Source: Breznakiella homolactica
GTDB taxonomy: Bacteria; Spirochaetota; Spirochaetia; Treponematales; Breznakiellaceae
Direction: 5' to 3'
DNA length: 64,000 nucleotides
NCBI RefSeq assembly: GCF_016616095.2
Contig: NZ_CP067089.2
Span: 434,001-498,000, forward strand
Shown one piece after another: positions 43,837 to 53,659 of this stretch; position 1 is the first letter of the stretch; each line of letters starts with the position of its first letter. Both the position numbers and the translations under genes were made by a program. The notes beneath the pieces were generated by a model. The model was given only the letters and a program-made list of their open reading frames with translations. It did not search any database and was not told the DNA's origin.

Positions 43837-45240
43837 ATGACTAACACGTACACAAGTACAAATCCCCTGGGATCGGAACGGATCGGAAAACTGATCATTA
43901 AATTCGCGGTACCCAGTATCATCTCGCTGGTATTTAATTCAATCTACAATATCGTTGACCAGATATTCGTGGGACAGAAAATCGGCTATCTGGGAAACGC
44001 CGCGACCAATGTTATTTTCCCTCTGACAGTCCTGGGCATTGCCCTGTCTATAATGTTCGGCGACGGCGGTGCCGCTTTTGTAAGCCTCCGTCTGGGACGC
44101 GGGGATAAGACAGAAGCTTCAAAGGGAGCCGGTACGGCTGTCACCATGTCGGGGCTGATGGGAATATTTTTATGTATCGTTATCAGCCTGTTCCTGGAAC
44201 CTGTCTGCCGTTTTTTAGGCGCGACGGAACCGGTCATGCCTTACGCGGTGGAATACGGCCGGATTATCGCTTTGGGGCTGCCGTTTTCAATGTTCGCCGG
44301 ATGCGGAAACGCGCTCATCCGTTCCGATGGCCGGCCCCGGCTTTCCATGCTGTCCATGATCGCCGGAGCGCTTACGAATATCATTCTTGATCCTATTTTT
44401 ATCTTTGGTTTTGATTGGGGAATGGCCGGGGCCGCCTGGGCGACAATTATCGGACAATTCCTCTCAGCCGCCATAACCTTTGTCTGTCTGCGGAAAACCA
44501 GGAACATAAAAATTACTCGGGCTTATCTGGTCCCGAAAGGCGGAATGATCCGGGGTGTGGCGGGCCTGGGAATTTCCAGCTTTATCACCCAGGCGGCTAT
44601 TGTTGTCATCATTACCCTGCAGAACAACCTGCTTACCCGGTACGGATTGGCTTCTGCATACGGAGCGGAGATTCCCCTGGCTGCCCACGGTATAACCATG
44701 AAGGTGAATCAGATCGTAATGAGTATCTGTCTGGGACTGGCTTCGGGCTGTCAGCCTATCATGGGGTTTAACTACGGCGCCGGACAGTACGACCGGGTAC
44801 GGAAGACTATCCTCCGGTGTATTGCCGGTTCGGTTCTTATCATGGCCGCGGCAACCATGGTCTACCAGCTGCGGCCCATGGCCATCGTCCGAATCTTCGG
44901 ATCGGAATCCGAACTATACAATACCTTCGCGGCTAAGAGTTTCAGGATCTTTCTTATGGCGTCGGTCCTTAACGGCTTCCATATCTGCACCGGGATTTTT
45001 TTCCAGTCCATCGGTAAACCCCTGTACGCCACGGTTAATTCTTTGGCCCGGCAGGTTCTGTTTATTGTCCCCGCCTCGATTATTTGCTGCCGTATTATCG
45101 GCGTTGAGGGAGTCCTGTGGGCCGGGCCGCTGTCGGATGTCCTGGCTTTTCTGATCGCCTTTGCGCTGATGATGCGGGAACTGGATCATCTCAAATCTTC
45201 GCCGGTTCTTACGGGACGGGAAATACTGGCCAATGGATAA
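43837..45240 (+). CDS. MATE-family efflux protein
   Basis: Encodes 467 residues with 12 helices and the family's IVDQIFVGQKIGYLGNAA and GCGNALIRSDGRPRLSMLSMI segments; close to the MepA subgroup by layout (LGSERIGKLIIKFAVPSIISLVFN). Multidrug export driven by Na+ or H+. It is preceded by a MarR gene and box; a typical inducible efflux unit. Confidence 0.9.
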   Translation: MTNTYTSTNPLGSERIGKLIIKFAVPSIISLVFNSIYNIVDQIFVGQKIGYLGNAATNVIFPLTVLGIALSIMFGDGGAAFVSLRLGRGDKTEASKGAGTAVTMSGLMGIFLCIVISLFLEPVCRFLGATEPVMPYAVEYGRIIALGLPFSMFAGCGNALIRSDGRPRLSMLSMIAGALTNIILDPIFIFGFDWGMAGAAWATIIGQFLSAAITFVCLRKTRNIKITRAYLVPKGGMIRGVAGLGISSFITQAAIVVIITLQNNLLTRYGLASAYGAEIPLAAHGITMKVNQIVMSICLGLASGCQPIMGFNYGAGQYDRVRKTILRCIAGSVLIMAAATMVYQLRPMAIVRIFGSESELYNTFAAKSFRIFLMASVLNGFHICTGIFFQSIGKPLYATVNSLARQVLFIVPASIICCRIIGVEGVLWAGPLSDVLAFLIAFALMMRELDHLKSSPVLTGREILANG

Positions 45241-45430
45241 CCGCCAACCCGCGGGGTTTCCATTCACTTCAATCATGTTTAGAAAAACAACGTGCGGATA
45301 AAAAAAACGGAACCCGCGGCGGTGATATGGTTTTTCCGGGGGTGATATTTTTTTCACTCACAGGCTATGATACCAGCCTTGGCGATAGGATGAACCGCGG
45401 CGGAGCCCATCCAGAAAGGAGAACCATACT

Positions 45431-45811
45431 ATGGTAGAGGACAGAAGCAATTCGGGTTTGATGGAAATGGATGAAACATTTCTTCTCCGGGTCTATGACC
45501 AGGTTGCGGGGATTCCGTCAGGCAAGGTATGTACCTACGGAAAAATCGCCGAGCTGGCGGGTTATCCCGGAGCATCCCGGGAGGTCGGTTCCGCCATGAG
45601 CCGGGTAAAGGAGGGGAGCGGGCTGCCCTGCCACCGGGTGGTGAACAAGAAGGGAACCCTCGCGCCGGACTACGCCTTCGGAGGACAGGAAGCCCAGCGG
45701 GCATTGCTGGAAACCGAGGGAGTGGGCTTTCTGCCGGACGGCGCCATTGATATAAAAAAACACCTCTGGCCTGAGGAGCCCGGCGACGGGCAGCTGGCCT
45801 TTGATTTATAG
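45431..45811 (+). CDS. MGMT-domain protein (short alkyltransferase-like)
   Basis: Encodes 126 residues after AAGGAG. It consists only of the DNA-binding/active-site domain of O6-alkylguanine transferases: VYDQVAGIPSGKVCTYGKIAELAGYPGASREVGSAMSR then the reactive PCHRVV. The Cys of PCHRV is present, unlike ATL proteins that have Trp there, but the N-terminal MGMT domain is absent. It may repair or flag O6-alkylguanine lesions. Confidence 0.88.
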   Translation: MVEDRSNSGLMEMDETFLLRVYDQVAGIPSGKVCTYGKIAELAGYPGASREVGSAMSRVKEGSGLPCHRVVNKKGTLAPDYAFGGQEAQRALLETEGVGFLPDGAIDIKKHLWPEEPGDGQLAFDL

Positions 45812-45840
45812 CGGTTTCGCTAACGCTGATATACCTGTGA

Positions 45841-47061
45841 TCAGGACCGGGAATTATCCGGTGCGTTCATTGTATGCAGAGCCACCCGGTCCCGTCCGGC
45901 TTTTTTCGCCTCGTACATGGCGCTGTCGGCGGAGTCTATCATTTTCTCCAGACTGCCGCGGTGATCCGGGACACCGCAGGCGATCCCGATGCTCACGGTA
46001 AAATGAAAATCCGGATGCTCTTCGAACCGGGCATTCCTGACCTCCTGCATAATGCGGCCGGCTACAATTTCCGCGGCGTCACCGTCCGTCCGGGGAAGCA
46101 GGGCCACGAATTCCTCCCCGCCGTACCGGCAGCTCAGATCGCTGCCCCGAAGGCACTTGTCGATTCCGCCGGTGAGGCGGGTAAGCACGGTGTCGCCGAA
46201 TCCGTGGCCGTACTGGTCGTTGACATTCTTAAAATGGTCCACGTCGATAAAGAGCAGCGCCAAAGAAAGCCGGAACCGCCGGCTGTTTTCATGGACCGCC
46301 GCGGCGGCATCAAGGAACGCGTGGCGGTTGGTTGCCCCGGTGAGACGGTCCGTGGTGGCCATAAGCAGCAGGGCATCGTCGGCGTATTCCTTGATAATCA
46401 GGATATAGGCGGGCATGCTGAAGACGAGCTGGAGCAGGAGCGACAGAAAGGTAAGCGACTGGACCGTGTTGGTGGTGAGAATTCCCACATCCCGGTACAT
46501 CAGGCTGTGCCAGGCCCTGGGCAGCAGCAGCAGCAGGAAAAGACAGTACAGAATGGCGGTTGATTTGGCGAACCGGCTGGAATCCCGGGAGATGAGCATG
46601 CGCACACTGGGAATCAGCATGATAATGATTACGCAGAGGGACGCGACGGTGACCCGGATACCGCTTTGGGGGTAGAAGGCTTCCATGAGGTTAAAGAGAA
46701 CCACCGAAATTACCAGGAGCACCCGCATGAGGAAGATACGCCGTTCCGATTCTTCCTTGATAATTCTGAAAATAGCCCGGGCTTCAAAATAAAATCCCGC
46801 GAAGAAAACCGTATTGCCGACGTTTACAGAAAACAATACCGGAAGAAAACCCCGCCCGAAAAAACAGAAGTACGCCAGGGTATGGAACAGCTTTGCCAGC
46901 AGCAGGTAAAAAGTTAACTGCCGTTCCTTTGTATGGCGGCTTCTGCGGAAATAAAGAAAAAGAAAAACCGCGGAAATGAGGTTGCCCCAGAACAGGGCGC
47001 TGATTAGGGAGGTTACATTAATAAAAAGCAGTTTATCCAAGCGGTTTTCCCCTTCCTCCAT
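45841..47061 (-). CDS. Membrane diguanylate cyclase (GGDEF)
   Basis: Encodes 406 residues. Seven hydrophobic helices (about 15-235) form a sensor region, followed by a GGDEF domain: DRLTGATNRHAFLDAA, FIDVDHFKNVNDQYGHGFGD and the active-site GGEEF in YGGEEFVAL. RxxD inhibitory site is not obvious. It should make cyclic di-GMP at the membrane. No EAL domain. Confidence 0.9.
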   Translation of the reverse strand: MEEGENRLDKLLFINVTSLISALFWGNLISAVFLFLYFRRSRHTKERQLTFYLLLAKLFHTLAYFCFFGRGFLPVLFSVNVGNTVFFAGFYFEARAIFRIIKEESERRIFLMRVLLVISVVLFNLMEAFYPQSGIRVTVASLCVIIIMLIPSVRMLISRDSSRFAKSTAILYCLFLLLLLPRAWHSLMYRDVGILTTNTVQSLTFLSLLLQLVFSMPAYILIIKEYADDALLLMATTDRLTGATNRHAFLDAAAAVHENSRRFRLSLALLFIDVDHFKNVNDQYGHGFGDTVLTRLTGGIDKCLRGSDLSCRYGGEEFVALLPRTDGDAAEIVAGRIMQEVRNARFEEHPDFHFTVSIGIACGVPDHRGSLEKMIDSADSAMYEAKKAGRDRVALHTMNAPDNSRS

Positions 47062-47494
47062 AGGACTGTCCCCGCGTGGCCGTTTCCGCCGAAAAGCTGC
47101 GAAACATGCGGTATCCAGCGGTTGTTTTCCCGGACACCAAGGGGCCGGGAAAACCTTAGTATTTTAAGCAACTTTATTATACCCCGGTACTCCGGGGGTT
47201 GCAAATAATATTTTCTCACCGCGGAAAGTTTTCCGGAAAATAAAACAATTTTTTTATTCTCTGTACTATTGTGACCGGGGTATTGTGGAGATTTTGGAAT
47301 TTAAAGCCTATCCACAGATTACGATGACGGAGATGACGGACAGGGTGTCCGCCGGAACTTTCAGGCTCCCCTGTTCCGTCTTTCGCAGGACCGGCCGCGG
47401 CACCGGTAGCCTGCAGAAAACACTTTGTTCGGACGTGAACTTGTTGTATACTGGGGCAAAGAAACGGAAGTACCGGAAAATAGAGGTTCGCTGT
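47062..47494. other. Intergenic region with promoter for the ATP-grasp operon
   Basis: 433 bases without a believable gene. A longer frame in phase with the downstream membrane protein exists but lacks a ribosome site and starts without hydrophobic sequence. TTGTTC and GTATACT near 47427-47453 could be the promoter of the downstream operon. Nothing else recognised. Confidence 0.4.
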
Positions 47495-48334
47495 ATGTAT
47501 ATGCTGGAAATAATGGTTCTTCTTATATCCTGCTTCTTTTCATATAAATTACTGGTCGGCTGGTACCACCCCATTGCGGCCGCCTGGCCCAGGGATCAGC
47601 GGAAGGCAGGCCGGTGGCTTTTGGGGTTACTACCGGTGGTTTCGCTGGTCGTTATTATCTTTGTACTGCGGGTCCTTGCGTCTTTTGACGTGGTCAATGA
47701 TTTATTTTATATACTTTTTTACATAGCCCTTGGATTCGCCTGGCAGTACATGGGTACCCTGCTGATGTTCTGTTTGTTTGATATTTCCTGGCTGGATGAT
47801 GCTCTGGTTATGGACAACAAAGCCGCGTTATCCGCTGTCACCGGAGGTTTTCTCGCCGTAACCGTCATCTATTCCGGAGCCAATATCGGTGACGGCCCCG
47901 GCTGGTGGTGTGTTATCTTTGCCGGATTGCTGGGGTTGTCCGCCTGGATTGGTTTAAGTCTGCTGATTAACCTGTGCACCGGTGTTTTTGAGCGGATTAC
48001 CGTTGAGCGGGATACCGGAAGCGGCATCCGCTTCGGTTCGTATCTCCTGGCGTCCGGGCTTATTCTCGGCAGGGCGTCCGCCGGTGACTGGACCTCTTTT
48101 GGGATGACCGTGGTGGAATTCCTTGACGGATGGCCGGTTCTTCTTCTGAGTATGCTCTCCATTCTCGTTGAGCTGCTGTACCGGAAGCACCCTCAGTCCC
48201 GGCATGCCGGAGATAAAACGCCTCTCCTGGGGTCGGTCCTGTGGGCAGCTATCTTCATAATTTTTGCCGCAGCCAGTGTGCTGTTCCTGCCGCCGCTGCG
48301 GGAAAATCCCTCCTATGGATCCATCCGGTGGTAA
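47495..48334 (+). CDS. Multi-span membrane protein of unknown family
   Basis: ATG 47495 has AGAGG nine bases upstream; 279 residues, about seven helices with few charged loops. It is followed after 12 bases by the ATP-grasp gene, whose ribosome site overlaps this stop. Glutathionylspermidine synthase-like genes are often paired with membrane proteins of the DUF350 type; this one is larger and I do not recognise it. Confidence 0.7.
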   Translation: MYMLEIMVLLISCFFSYKLLVGWYHPIAAAWPRDQRKAGRWLLGLLPVVSLVVIIFVLRVLASFDVVNDLFYILFYIALGFAWQYMGTLLMFCLFDISWLDDALVMDNKAALSAVTGGFLAVTVIYSGANIGDGPGWWCVIFAGLLGLSAWIGLSLLINLCTGVFERITVERDTGSGIRFGSYLLASGLILGRASAGDWTSFGMTVVEFLDGWPVLLLSMLSILVELLYRKHPQSRHAGDKTPLLGSVLWAAIFIIFAAASVLFLPPLRENPSYGSIRW

Positions 48335-48346
48335 AGGAGCTGTCTG

Positions 48347-49561
48347 TTGCATCACGGTATTAAGCTGGCGGTAATTCCCGACGAAACGTATTCGGAATAC
48401 CGGTACGAAACAATTTTCAAAGCCTACAAATGGGACCCCCAGGTGGAGGATCACAATACGGTATCCCGATACGTCATTCTCATGAACCGTGAAACTGCTC
48501 ACCAGCTGGAACAGTGGGCGGAAAAACTCTCCGAAGAAACCATGCTCATGGAAGAAGCTTTTCTCAAAGATTTTTCCCCGGCAAAGGAACTTGGGCTTCC
48601 CAAACAAATAATCCGGGCTCTGCCCAGATTAACCGGATACAAACGGGAAGAGCACGTCCGCCTGATGCGGTTCGATTTCCATCCCACCGAAACCGGCTGG
48701 GCAATCTCCGAGGTGAACAGCGATGTACCCGGGGGATTCGCGGAAGCTTCGGTTCTTCCCGAAATCGCCGGGAGGTATTTTGACGGCTACGGCCCTCATA
48801 GGAATATTGCCCAAAGCCTGTTTGAAGCCTACCGTTCCCGGATAAAACCGGGCGGCCGGGTGGCATTTGTGCATGCCACTTCCTATTCCGATGACCGCCA
48901 GGTAATGCAGTTTATCGGTGACTACTTCGCCTCCCGCGGAATGGAAACCCTTTTCGCCGCGCCGGATCATATCCGGTGGAAAGAGCGGAAGGCCCTGAGT
49001 ATCGCTGAAGGGCAGGATGGACCGGTTGATGGTCTCGTTCGGTTCTTTCCCCTGGAATGGCTGCCCAACCTTCCGAAAAACTCGGACTGGAAGGGTTACT
49101 ATGACTGTGAAACCCCTTCGTGCAACCACCCCATTGCCGTCTTCGCCCAGTCAAAGCGGCTGCCGTTGGTATGGGATTCCCTGGGTACGGATAACGCCGC
49201 CTGGAAAGAACTGCTTCCGCCTACTAAAGATCCCCGTTTTCTGCGTGAACAGGATGCCGGCTGGATTCTTAAGCCCGCCCTGGGACGGGTGGGTGAAGGA
49301 ATTTCCATACCGGAAGCGGTGGGAGAGAAGGAACTGCGGCAGATAGCAAAAGCCGCCCGGCGGGAACCCCGAAACTGGGTTGCCCAGGAACGGTTCAGAA
49401 GTCAAGCGCTCCCCGGCGGGGGCGGCGGGTCCTTTCATCTTTGTGTCGGCCTCTTTACGGTAAACGGAAAGAGCGCCGGTTTCTATGGAAGAATAAGCCC
49501 ATACCCCCGGATAGACGACAAAGCCCGGGATATTCCTATTTTGGTTGCCCAAGGAGAATAA
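48347..49561 (+). CDS. Glutathionylspermidine synthase-like ATP-grasp protein
   Basis: Starts at TTG 48347 (AAAGGAG upstream); 404 residues. The N-terminal pre-ATP-grasp region and the FDFHPTETGWAISEVNSDVPGGFAEAS segment match the C-terminal synthetase domain of glutathionylspermidine synthase; ATP-binding landmarks GWILKPALGRVGEGISI and NWVAQERFRSQ follow. The amidase half of the E. coli enzyme is missing. Such stand-alone proteins join a peptide or amine to a carboxylate; products are mostly unknown. Middle gene of a three-gene operon. Confidence 0.85.
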   Translation: MHHGIKLAVIPDETYSEYRYETIFKAYKWDPQVEDHNTVSRYVILMNRETAHQLEQWAEKLSEETMLMEEAFLKDFSPAKELGLPKQIIRALPRLTGYKREEHVRLMRFDFHPTETGWAISEVNSDVPGGFAEASVLPEIAGRYFDGYGPHRNIAQSLFEAYRSRIKPGGRVAFVHATSYSDDRQVMQFIGDYFASRGMETLFAAPDHIRWKERKALSIAEGQDGPVDGLVRFFPLEWLPNLPKNSDWKGYYDCETPSCNHPIAVFAQSKRLPLVWDSLGTDNAAWKELLPPTKDPRFLREQDAGWILKPALGRVGEGISIPEAVGEKELRQIAKAARREPRNWVAQERFRSQALPGGGGGSFHLCVGLFTVNGKSAGFYGRISPYPRIDDKARDIPILVAQGE

Positions 49562-49563
49562 CC

Positions 49564-50322
49564 ATGTTCAATCAGATAAAAACCTATAAACTGTGGGCCC
49601 CTGACAATGCTGTATGGACCGCCTGGGCAAAACCGGTGCTGTTCGCGACGATACCGGTTGGGGTTCCGGTAAAGCTGGTTATTCCGAAAATAGGCTGGAT
49701 ACAATCGGCGGAGAAAAACACCATGGTTATTCTCGACCTTCCGGAAAAAAGGGGGGTTGAAGAGGCCCTGGCTTTAGCCGGGCTGGGATACCGGCCCGTT
49801 CCGCTGTATAATGGGGTGTTCGGCCCTTCGGGATATGCCATGGCGGTTGATGTCAGCGGTATTGCCAAGGCCCTGTATCAGGGAGCGGTGAATTTGCAGG
49901 ACCTTCGTATACCCGGTGACGCGCCCCCGGCCTTTATGCTGGATTCCAGCAGAATGGACGGGTACAGCAAACCCATGGGGCGGTACGACAACCGGTGGTG
50001 TGTTTTTCCCCAGGATATGCCTTCGGCGGCGTTTCTGGTACAGCGGGGCATCAAACGGATCATTGTCCGCGCCGGCGCAGTAGCCAGCGATCTCTCCCAT
50101 ATCTTATGCCGGTACCAGGAGCAGGGGATCGGCATTTACCTTTGCGGGGATTCAAAAAAAATCAGACCCGTAACAGTATCGAAACCATCGGAATTCAAAA
50201 GCCTGATGTACCGCTTTAAGGTTACGCTGGGACTAACCCGGAACGCGGCGGGCGGGTTCGGCGGGTACGTGCCCGAACCAACCCAGAGCGGTTCCGGTGT
50301 CCGGTATTACGGAATGGGGTGA
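49564..50322 (+). CDS. Hypothetical protein linked to the ATP-grasp gene
   Basis: ATG 49564 follows AAGGAG and starts two bases after the previous stop; 252 residues. Soluble, mixed alpha/beta. Visible motifs: FNQIKTYKLWAPDNAVWTAWAKPVLFA, VILDLPEKRGVEEALALAGLGYRPVPLYNG and a C-terminal glycine-rich tail. The DLPEKRGVEEAL region hints at a nucleotide- or substrate-binding fold. I do not know the family. Tight spacing makes it a partner of the ATP-grasp enzyme, perhaps supplying its substrate. Confidence 0.75.
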   Translation: MFNQIKTYKLWAPDNAVWTAWAKPVLFATIPVGVPVKLVIPKIGWIQSAEKNTMVILDLPEKRGVEEALALAGLGYRPVPLYNGVFGPSGYAMAVDVSGIAKALYQGAVNLQDLRIPGDAPPAFMLDSSRMDGYSKPMGRYDNRWCVFPQDMPSAAFLVQRGIKRIIVRAGAVASDLSHILCRYQEQGIGIYLCGDSKKIRPVTVSKPSEFKSLMYRFKVTLGLTRNAAGGFGGYVPEPTQSGSGVRYYGMG

Positions 50323-50443
50323 TACCGCCGGGCGGTACTGTTCAGGAAGGCCGTTGCGGATCCGCCGGCCGCCTGCTTTATGTTTGCCGTTTTTAAGTTT
50401 AGATATTATTTTGATGTTATAAAACAATAAAGGAGTAACCGCC

Positions 50444-50836
50444 GTGAATACCGTTCTTCAATTTCTCAAAGACTGCCGGACTTTTTTTCTTGCCACAGCG
50501 GACGGCGATCAGCCCCGGGTGCGCCCCTTCGGCGCGGTCTGTGACTATGACGGAAGATTGTATATCATGACCAGCAATCAAAAACCCGTGTTTCAGCAGC
50601 TTACGGCTAATCCTAAATTTGAAATAAGCGCCTCCGCCGGGGGAGAGTGGATCCGGATCACCGGAGAGGCGGTTCAGGATTCCCGCAGGGAAACCCTTAC
50701 GGCGATGCTCGAAGCCAATCCCTCCCTGTCGCAGATGTATTCCGCTGATGACGGTATCATGGAAGTTTTCTACCTGGACAAAGCCACGGCAAAAATTCTT
50801 TCCTTTGCGGGAAGAAACGAAACAATCAGCTTCTGA
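50444..50836 (+). CDS. Pyridoxamine 5'-phosphate oxidase-fold protein
   Basis: GTG start behind AAGGAG; 130 residues. FLATADGDQPRVRPFGAVCDYDGRLYIMTSNQKPVFQQL and FEISASAGGEWIRITGEAV are typical of small FMN-binding split-barrel proteins. A reductase or flavin-binding stress protein; no specific substrate. Confidence 0.85.
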   Translation: MNTVLQFLKDCRTFFLATADGDQPRVRPFGAVCDYDGRLYIMTSNQKPVFQQLTANPKFEISASAGGEWIRITGEAVQDSRRETLTAMLEANPSLSQMYSADDGIMEVFYLDKATAKILSFAGRNETISF

Positions 50837-50934
50837 TTCCCGGCGGGTATACCTTTCGCTTTTTTCTGGTTGGGGCTTACTTTGTTACCTCCAAAACGGT
50901 ATAGTACAGACAGAAAAGAGAGACTTGCCTAACC

Positions 50935-53538
50935 ATGAGTAAATTTGCCCTGGACGATTACTTTGCAGCCAGTCCCGGATTGTCCGCGGAGGCCATGGAA
51001 ACCCTGGCCGATTTCGCCGGCATTGGTCTGCTTAACTGGCATATCCCCTCGGGAAAAATCAGCCTCAACCGGAATATCACCCTGCTCGCGGGCTACGAAC
51101 CGGGGGACCTGCCCCACACGGGCAACACCCGGGAAATGCTAACCTACGAGTCCGACCGGGCCATGGTGGCGGAAAACATCAGCGCGGTGCTCTCCGGCGA
51201 GAAGGACCGCTATCAAATTGAATACCGGATGCGCCGGGCGGACGGAAGTCTCGTATGGATATCCGAAACCGGTCTGGTTTATGAACGGGACAAAAGCGGA
51301 AAACCCGTCCGGCTGGCCGCTCTGTCCACGGAACTTACCCGGCTGAAATGGGCGGAAGAAAAAGCCCGGGACATGGAGCTGGAAGTCAAACGTCTCTCGG
51401 CCGCGGCCGGCGACGCCGATCTGGCGGAACAGAACCGGATGCTCCGGGCTGCCAACGCCGCCTCTGCCATGATCATCGGAGGGTTTCACCAGGATTACGA
51501 AACCGTGGTCCGCCAGTCCCTGCAGATCCTCGCCGAAAGCATCCAGGCCCAGCGGGCCTATATTTTCCGGAATATCACCCTGGAGGGCCGGCTGTACTGC
51601 TATCCCCGGACCGAGTGGTATCTGGACCATCCGTCGGGACGGGGACAGGGCCCGGACCAGGCCATGCTGTACGATGACTTTCTCCCCAAATGGAAAGAAA
51701 TTACCAATAAATACGCCAATGTCCGGCTCTCCATGGAGAACCCCGATTTGGAACTCGTAAACCTGCCCCACACGGAGGATGTCAAGTCCATCATGCTGAT
51801 CCCCCTTTTTCTGCAGGGGGAATTCTGGGGCTTCATCGGGTTTGACGATACGGTGACCGGCAGGGAGTTCACCGAAGACGAGGCGGATATCATGCGGGCC
51901 GGGGCCATGGTGGTGGCTTCCTCCCTGACCCGGAACGAGACCTTTTCAAAACTCAATGAGGCCCGGGAGGCGGCCATGGCCAGCACCAAGGCCAAGGGCG
52001 AGTTCCTTTCCCGGATGAGCCACGAAATCCGTACCCCCATGAACGCTATCATCGGCATGGCGGCCATTGCCCGGAAAACCACGGATCCCGAAAAAATCAA
52101 GTATTGCCTGGAAAAGGTGGACGCCTCGTCCCGGCAGCTGCTTGGCATTATCAACGACGTGCTGGACATGTCAAAAATAGATTCCGGCAAATTCGAGATA
52201 ACCCTCCATCCCTTTGATTTCGAGCAGATGATGCAGAATGTTTTTAATATGATCCAGGTAAAGCTGGAAGAAAAAAAACAGACCCTGCATTACGATTTTA
52301 CCAGGGTGTTCAAGAATAAGATCATCAGCGATGAGCTGCGGCTCTCCCAGGTGCTGATCAATTTGCTGAACAACGCCGTTAAATTCACGCCGGAGCGGGG
52401 AGACATTACCCTGGTGGTCCGGGAAGATCCGGATCACGGACAACCCGGTGTGCCCGCCGGAAGCCGGCTCCATGTGGAGGTTATCGATACCGGTATTGGC
52501 ATCTCCCGGGAACAGCAGGAACGGCTTTTCCAATCCTTTGAGCAGGCAGACGGCAGCATTACCCGGCGCTACGGCGGCACGGGCCTGGGGCTGGCAATCT
52601 GCAAAAAGATCATCAACCTCATGGGCGGGGACATCTGGGTGGAAAGTGAAGAAGGGAAGGGCTCCCGGTTTATCTTCGAGTTTCCCATCGCCTGGGGAGA
52701 ACCCATTCCCGCGGCCACCATCCTCAGAAAGGCCGCGCCCACATCCAGGATCCTGGTGGTGGACGACGCCGAAGACGTGCGGATGTATTTTAAGAACATT
52801 CTGGACACCTTCTCCCTCTCCTGCGATACCGCCGCCTCCGGTGAAGAGGCCCTTTCGCTGGTCCGCAAAAGCCTCCGGGAAAAAAAGCCCTACAGCATGG
52901 TATTTATAGACTGGAACATGCCCGGCATGAACGGCGGGGATACGGCTCAGGAACTGCGGCATCTCCTGGGGGACGATCTCCTGGTGGTGATGATCTCCGT
53001 TTCCGACTGGACCGACATCGAACAAAGTGCCAAAGGCTACGGTATTACCCACTTCCTGCCCAAGCCTATTCTTCCCAGCACCTTGTACAATACCATTGTG
53101 GAGCTCACCGACGACACCCTTATTCAAACCGAAAACCGGACCGCGGGGATTCCTGACTGGCATGGCAGAACCATTCTCCTGGCCGAGGACATTGAAATCA
53201 ACCAGGAAATTGTTATTTCCCTCCTGGAGGGGACCGGCGCCTCGGTTATCTGTGCGGACAACGGCGAGATCGCCCTGAACCTTTTCCGGGAAGACCCCGG
53301 CCGGTTCGATCTTATTCTCATGGATATGCAGATGCCCGTCATGGACGGTATCTGCGCGGCGGAAAAAATACGCGCCCTGGAAACTCCGGAGGCCAGAACC
53401 GTGCCCATCGTGGCCATGACCGCCAACGCTTTTAAAGAGGATGAGCAGCGTTGTTTCGACGCCGGCATGAACGGCCATCTGGCCAAGCCCCTGGAGATTG
53501 ACAGCTTTTTCCGCGTCCTGGATGACTACCTGCGTTAG
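50935..53538 (+). CDS. Soluble hybrid histidine kinase with PAS, GAF and two receivers
   Basis: Encodes 867 residues, no membrane helix. PAS domain (about 30-140, NWHIPSGKISLNRNITLLAGYEPG), a GAF-like domain (about 165-320), HisKA with FLSRMSHEIRTPMNAIIGM near 360, HATPase (LLNNAVKFTPE; YGGTGLGLAICKKI), receiver 1 with Asp in FIDWNMPGMNGGD and receiver 2 with Asp in LILMDMQMPVMDG. No output domain; a phosphotransfer protein must exist elsewhere. Confidence 0.9.
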   Translation: MSKFALDDYFAASPGLSAEAMETLADFAGIGLLNWHIPSGKISLNRNITLLAGYEPGDLPHTGNTREMLTYESDRAMVAENISAVLSGEKDRYQIEYRMRRADGSLVWISETGLVYERDKSGKPVRLAALSTELTRLKWAEEKARDMELEVKRLSAAAGDADLAEQNRMLRAANAASAMIIGGFHQDYETVVRQSLQILAESIQAQRAYIFRNITLEGRLYCYPRTEWYLDHPSGRGQGPDQAMLYDDFLPKWKEITNKYANVRLSMENPDLELVNLPHTEDVKSIMLIPLFLQGEFWGFIGFDDTVTGREFTEDEADIMRAGAMVVASSLTRNETFSKLNEAREAAMASTKAKGEFLSRMSHEIRTPMNAIIGMAAIARKTTDPEKIKYCLEKVDASSRQLLGIINDVLDMSKIDSGKFEITLHPFDFEQMMQNVFNMIQVKLEEKKQTLHYDFTRVFKNKIISDELRLSQVLINLLNNAVKFTPERGDITLVVREDPDHGQPGVPAGSRLHVEVIDTGIGISREQQERLFQSFEQADGSITRRYGGTGLGLAICKKIINLMGGDIWVESEEGKGSRFIFEFPIAWGEPIPAATILRKAAPTSRILVVDDAEDVRMYFKNILDTFSLSCDTAASGEEALSLVRKSLREKKPYSMVFIDWNMPGMNGGDTAQELRHLLGDDLLVVMISVSDWTDIEQSAKGYGITHFLPKPILPSTLYNTIVELTDDTLIQTENRTAGIPDWHGRTILLAEDIEINQEIVISLLEGTGASVICADNGEIALNLFREDPGRFDLILMDMQMPVMDGICAAEKIRALETPEARTVPIVAMTANAFKEDEQRCFDAGMNGHLAKPLEIDSFFRVLDDYLR

Positions 53539-53602
53539 AAAATATTGTGAACCGGTAACCAAAACCATCAGAGATGTTTTTTTCATATAAATATTCCGGT
53601 GT

Positions 53603-53625
53603 ACCCCCTGTTTTCCGCGCAGGAA
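53603..53625 (+). promoter_or_regulatory. Possible SigI-type promoter upstream of sigI
   Basis: ACCCCC at 53603-53608 is the -35 of Bacillus SigI promoters; a -10 resembling CGAA (GGAA at 53622-53625, one mismatch) follows 13 bases later. Many sigI genes are autoregulated. The match is weak at -10. Confidence 0.3.
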
Positions 53626-53659
53626 TTTTGTATTACTATTGGGTGGAGACAGTATCCGA

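Noticed and set aside
52171..53586. 471-residue minus-strand frame opposite the hybrid kinase
   Set aside because: Shadow of the receiver and ATPase domains on the plus strand.
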